From CAZVJA01 sp964626885 (GTDB lineage Bacteria; Planctomycetota; Planctomycetia; Planctomycetales; Planctomycetaceae), in the NCBI GenBank assembly GCA_964626885.1, contig CAZVJA010000260.1, positions 1 to 6,768 of the forward strand: DNA of 6,768 bases, given 5' to 3'. Position 1 is the first letter of the stretch. Every line of letters starts with the position of its first letter. The notes beneath the pieces were generated by a model that did no database searches, was not told the origin of the DNA, and saw nothing but the letters and a program-made list of their open reading frames with translations. Positions 6,391 to 6,768 of the stretch are shown here, one piece after another. Position numbers and translations under genes: made by a program.

Positions 6391-6768
6391 ATGGCTGACC
6401 CAAAACCAAATGATGGACAGGAGGGTTCGGCCAGGAAATACGATCTTGAAGAATGCACAACAAAGTTTGCAGAGACAATCATTGAGTTTGCAAAGCGAGT
6501 TCCCGCGACTGCCGTGACGGACCCGCTCATTCGACAACTGGTCCGTTCGGGAACAAGTATCGGGGCCAATTATGGCGAGGCGGACGATTCCGGATCAAAG
6601 AAAGAGTTCCGATATCGGATCAGCCTCTGTAAACGTGAGGCGCGGGAGACCAAATACTGGCTGAGACTGATCGCCAATGCGGCCCCGGAACACAAGGATG
6701 AGGCCCGCACTCATTGGCGCGAGGCCAAAGAGTTGCACTTGATTTTCGCGGCCATATTCCGGGGAAAG
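6391..6768 (+). CDS. Four-helix-bundle protein, S23/IVS-encoded type (3' end outside window)
   Basis: Translation from ATG 6391 gives 126 residues with no stop before the window edge. The signature is IRQLVRSGTSIGANYGEAD (about residues 48-66), the conserved helix pair of the family first seen as the protein encoded in intervening sequences of some 23S rRNA genes. The charged helix KKEFRYRISLCKREARETKYWL (70-91) and a last helix ending IFAAIFRGK follow. Family members are about 115-130 residues, so only a few should be missing. AAGAGG (6375-6380) lies ten bases before the ATG. Their function is not established; relatives bind nucleic acid or act as accessory proteins of diversity-generating retroelements, but no reverse transcriptase or template repeat is visible here. 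By hand count the first 90 bases are about 46% GC, against about 62% in a stretch late in the preceding gene (6121-6180), consistent with acquisition. Residues 1-15 are a polar variable tail. Confidence 0.88.
   Translation, partial: MADPKPNDGQEGSARKYDLEECTTKFAETIIEFAKRVPATAVTDPLIRQLVRSGTSIGANYGEADDSGSKKEFRYRISLCKREARETKYWLRLIANAAPEHKDEARTHWREAKELHLIFAAIFRGK

Noticed and set aside
6372..6398. ATG at 6372 as a start for the four-helix-bundle gene
   Set aside because: It is out of frame with the protein and meets a TGA after eight codons; ATG 6391 has AAGAGG at a proper distance.
6391..6768. Four-helix-bundle gene as an intervening sequence inside a 23S rRNA gene
   Set aside because: The flanking sequence is a protein gene with a normal stop and a repeat spacer; nothing resembling rRNA is present.

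Overview
The window looks like a piece of a Planctomycetes chromosome (class Planctomycetia is the best guess). This is inferred from protein style rather than any marker gene. The pointers are a PutA-type proline dehydrogenase, a mannose-6-phosphate-isomerase-like cupin and a xylose-isomerase-like TIM-barrel protein that resemble planctomycete versions as I recall them, plus moderately high GC and GTG starts. A run of exactly 100 Ns (5164-5263) shows that it comes from a draft scaffold, so the real distance across that point is unknown.

Left half, minus strand, read from right to left: argC (3614-2601), argJ (2573-1338) and putA (from 1119, running off the left edge). argC and argJ are 27 bases apart and are very probably one transcription unit for arginine biosynthesis. 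ArgC reduces N-acetylglutamyl phosphate. ArgJ moves the acetyl group from N-acetylornithine back to glutamate. putA lies 218 bases further on and probably has its own promoter. It encodes the proline-oxidising part of a proline-to-glutamate enzyme. Glutamate and its semialdehydes are the metabolic theme shared by all three.

Middle: a 318-base divergent intergenic region (3615-3932) separates argC from the plus-strand genes. It holds two clear inverted repeats (3692-3717 and 3829-3852) and a -10-like hexamer suited to argC.

Right half, plus strand: a 408-residue two-domain cupin resembling class I mannose-6-phosphate isomerase (3933-5159), the assembly gap, then a TIM-barrel protein of the sugar phosphate isomerase/epimerase type whose 5' end is lost in the gap (5264-6309). 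The cupin stop codon overlaps an ATG (TAATG), which suggests that the next gene is translationally coupled to it. The pair looks like a small carbohydrate isomerisation module of unknown substrate.

After an 81-base spacer carrying short repeats of AGCACGAA comes a four-helix-bundle protein of the S23/IVS-encoded type (from 6391, cut by the right edge). Its beginning is noticeably more AT-rich than its neighbours, which fits an acquired accessory gene. I see no rRNA, tRNA, CRISPR array, transposase or phage gene. Most of the window is ordinary metabolism. The less understood parts are the cupin/TIM-barrel pair and the repeat-associated four-helix-bundle gene.
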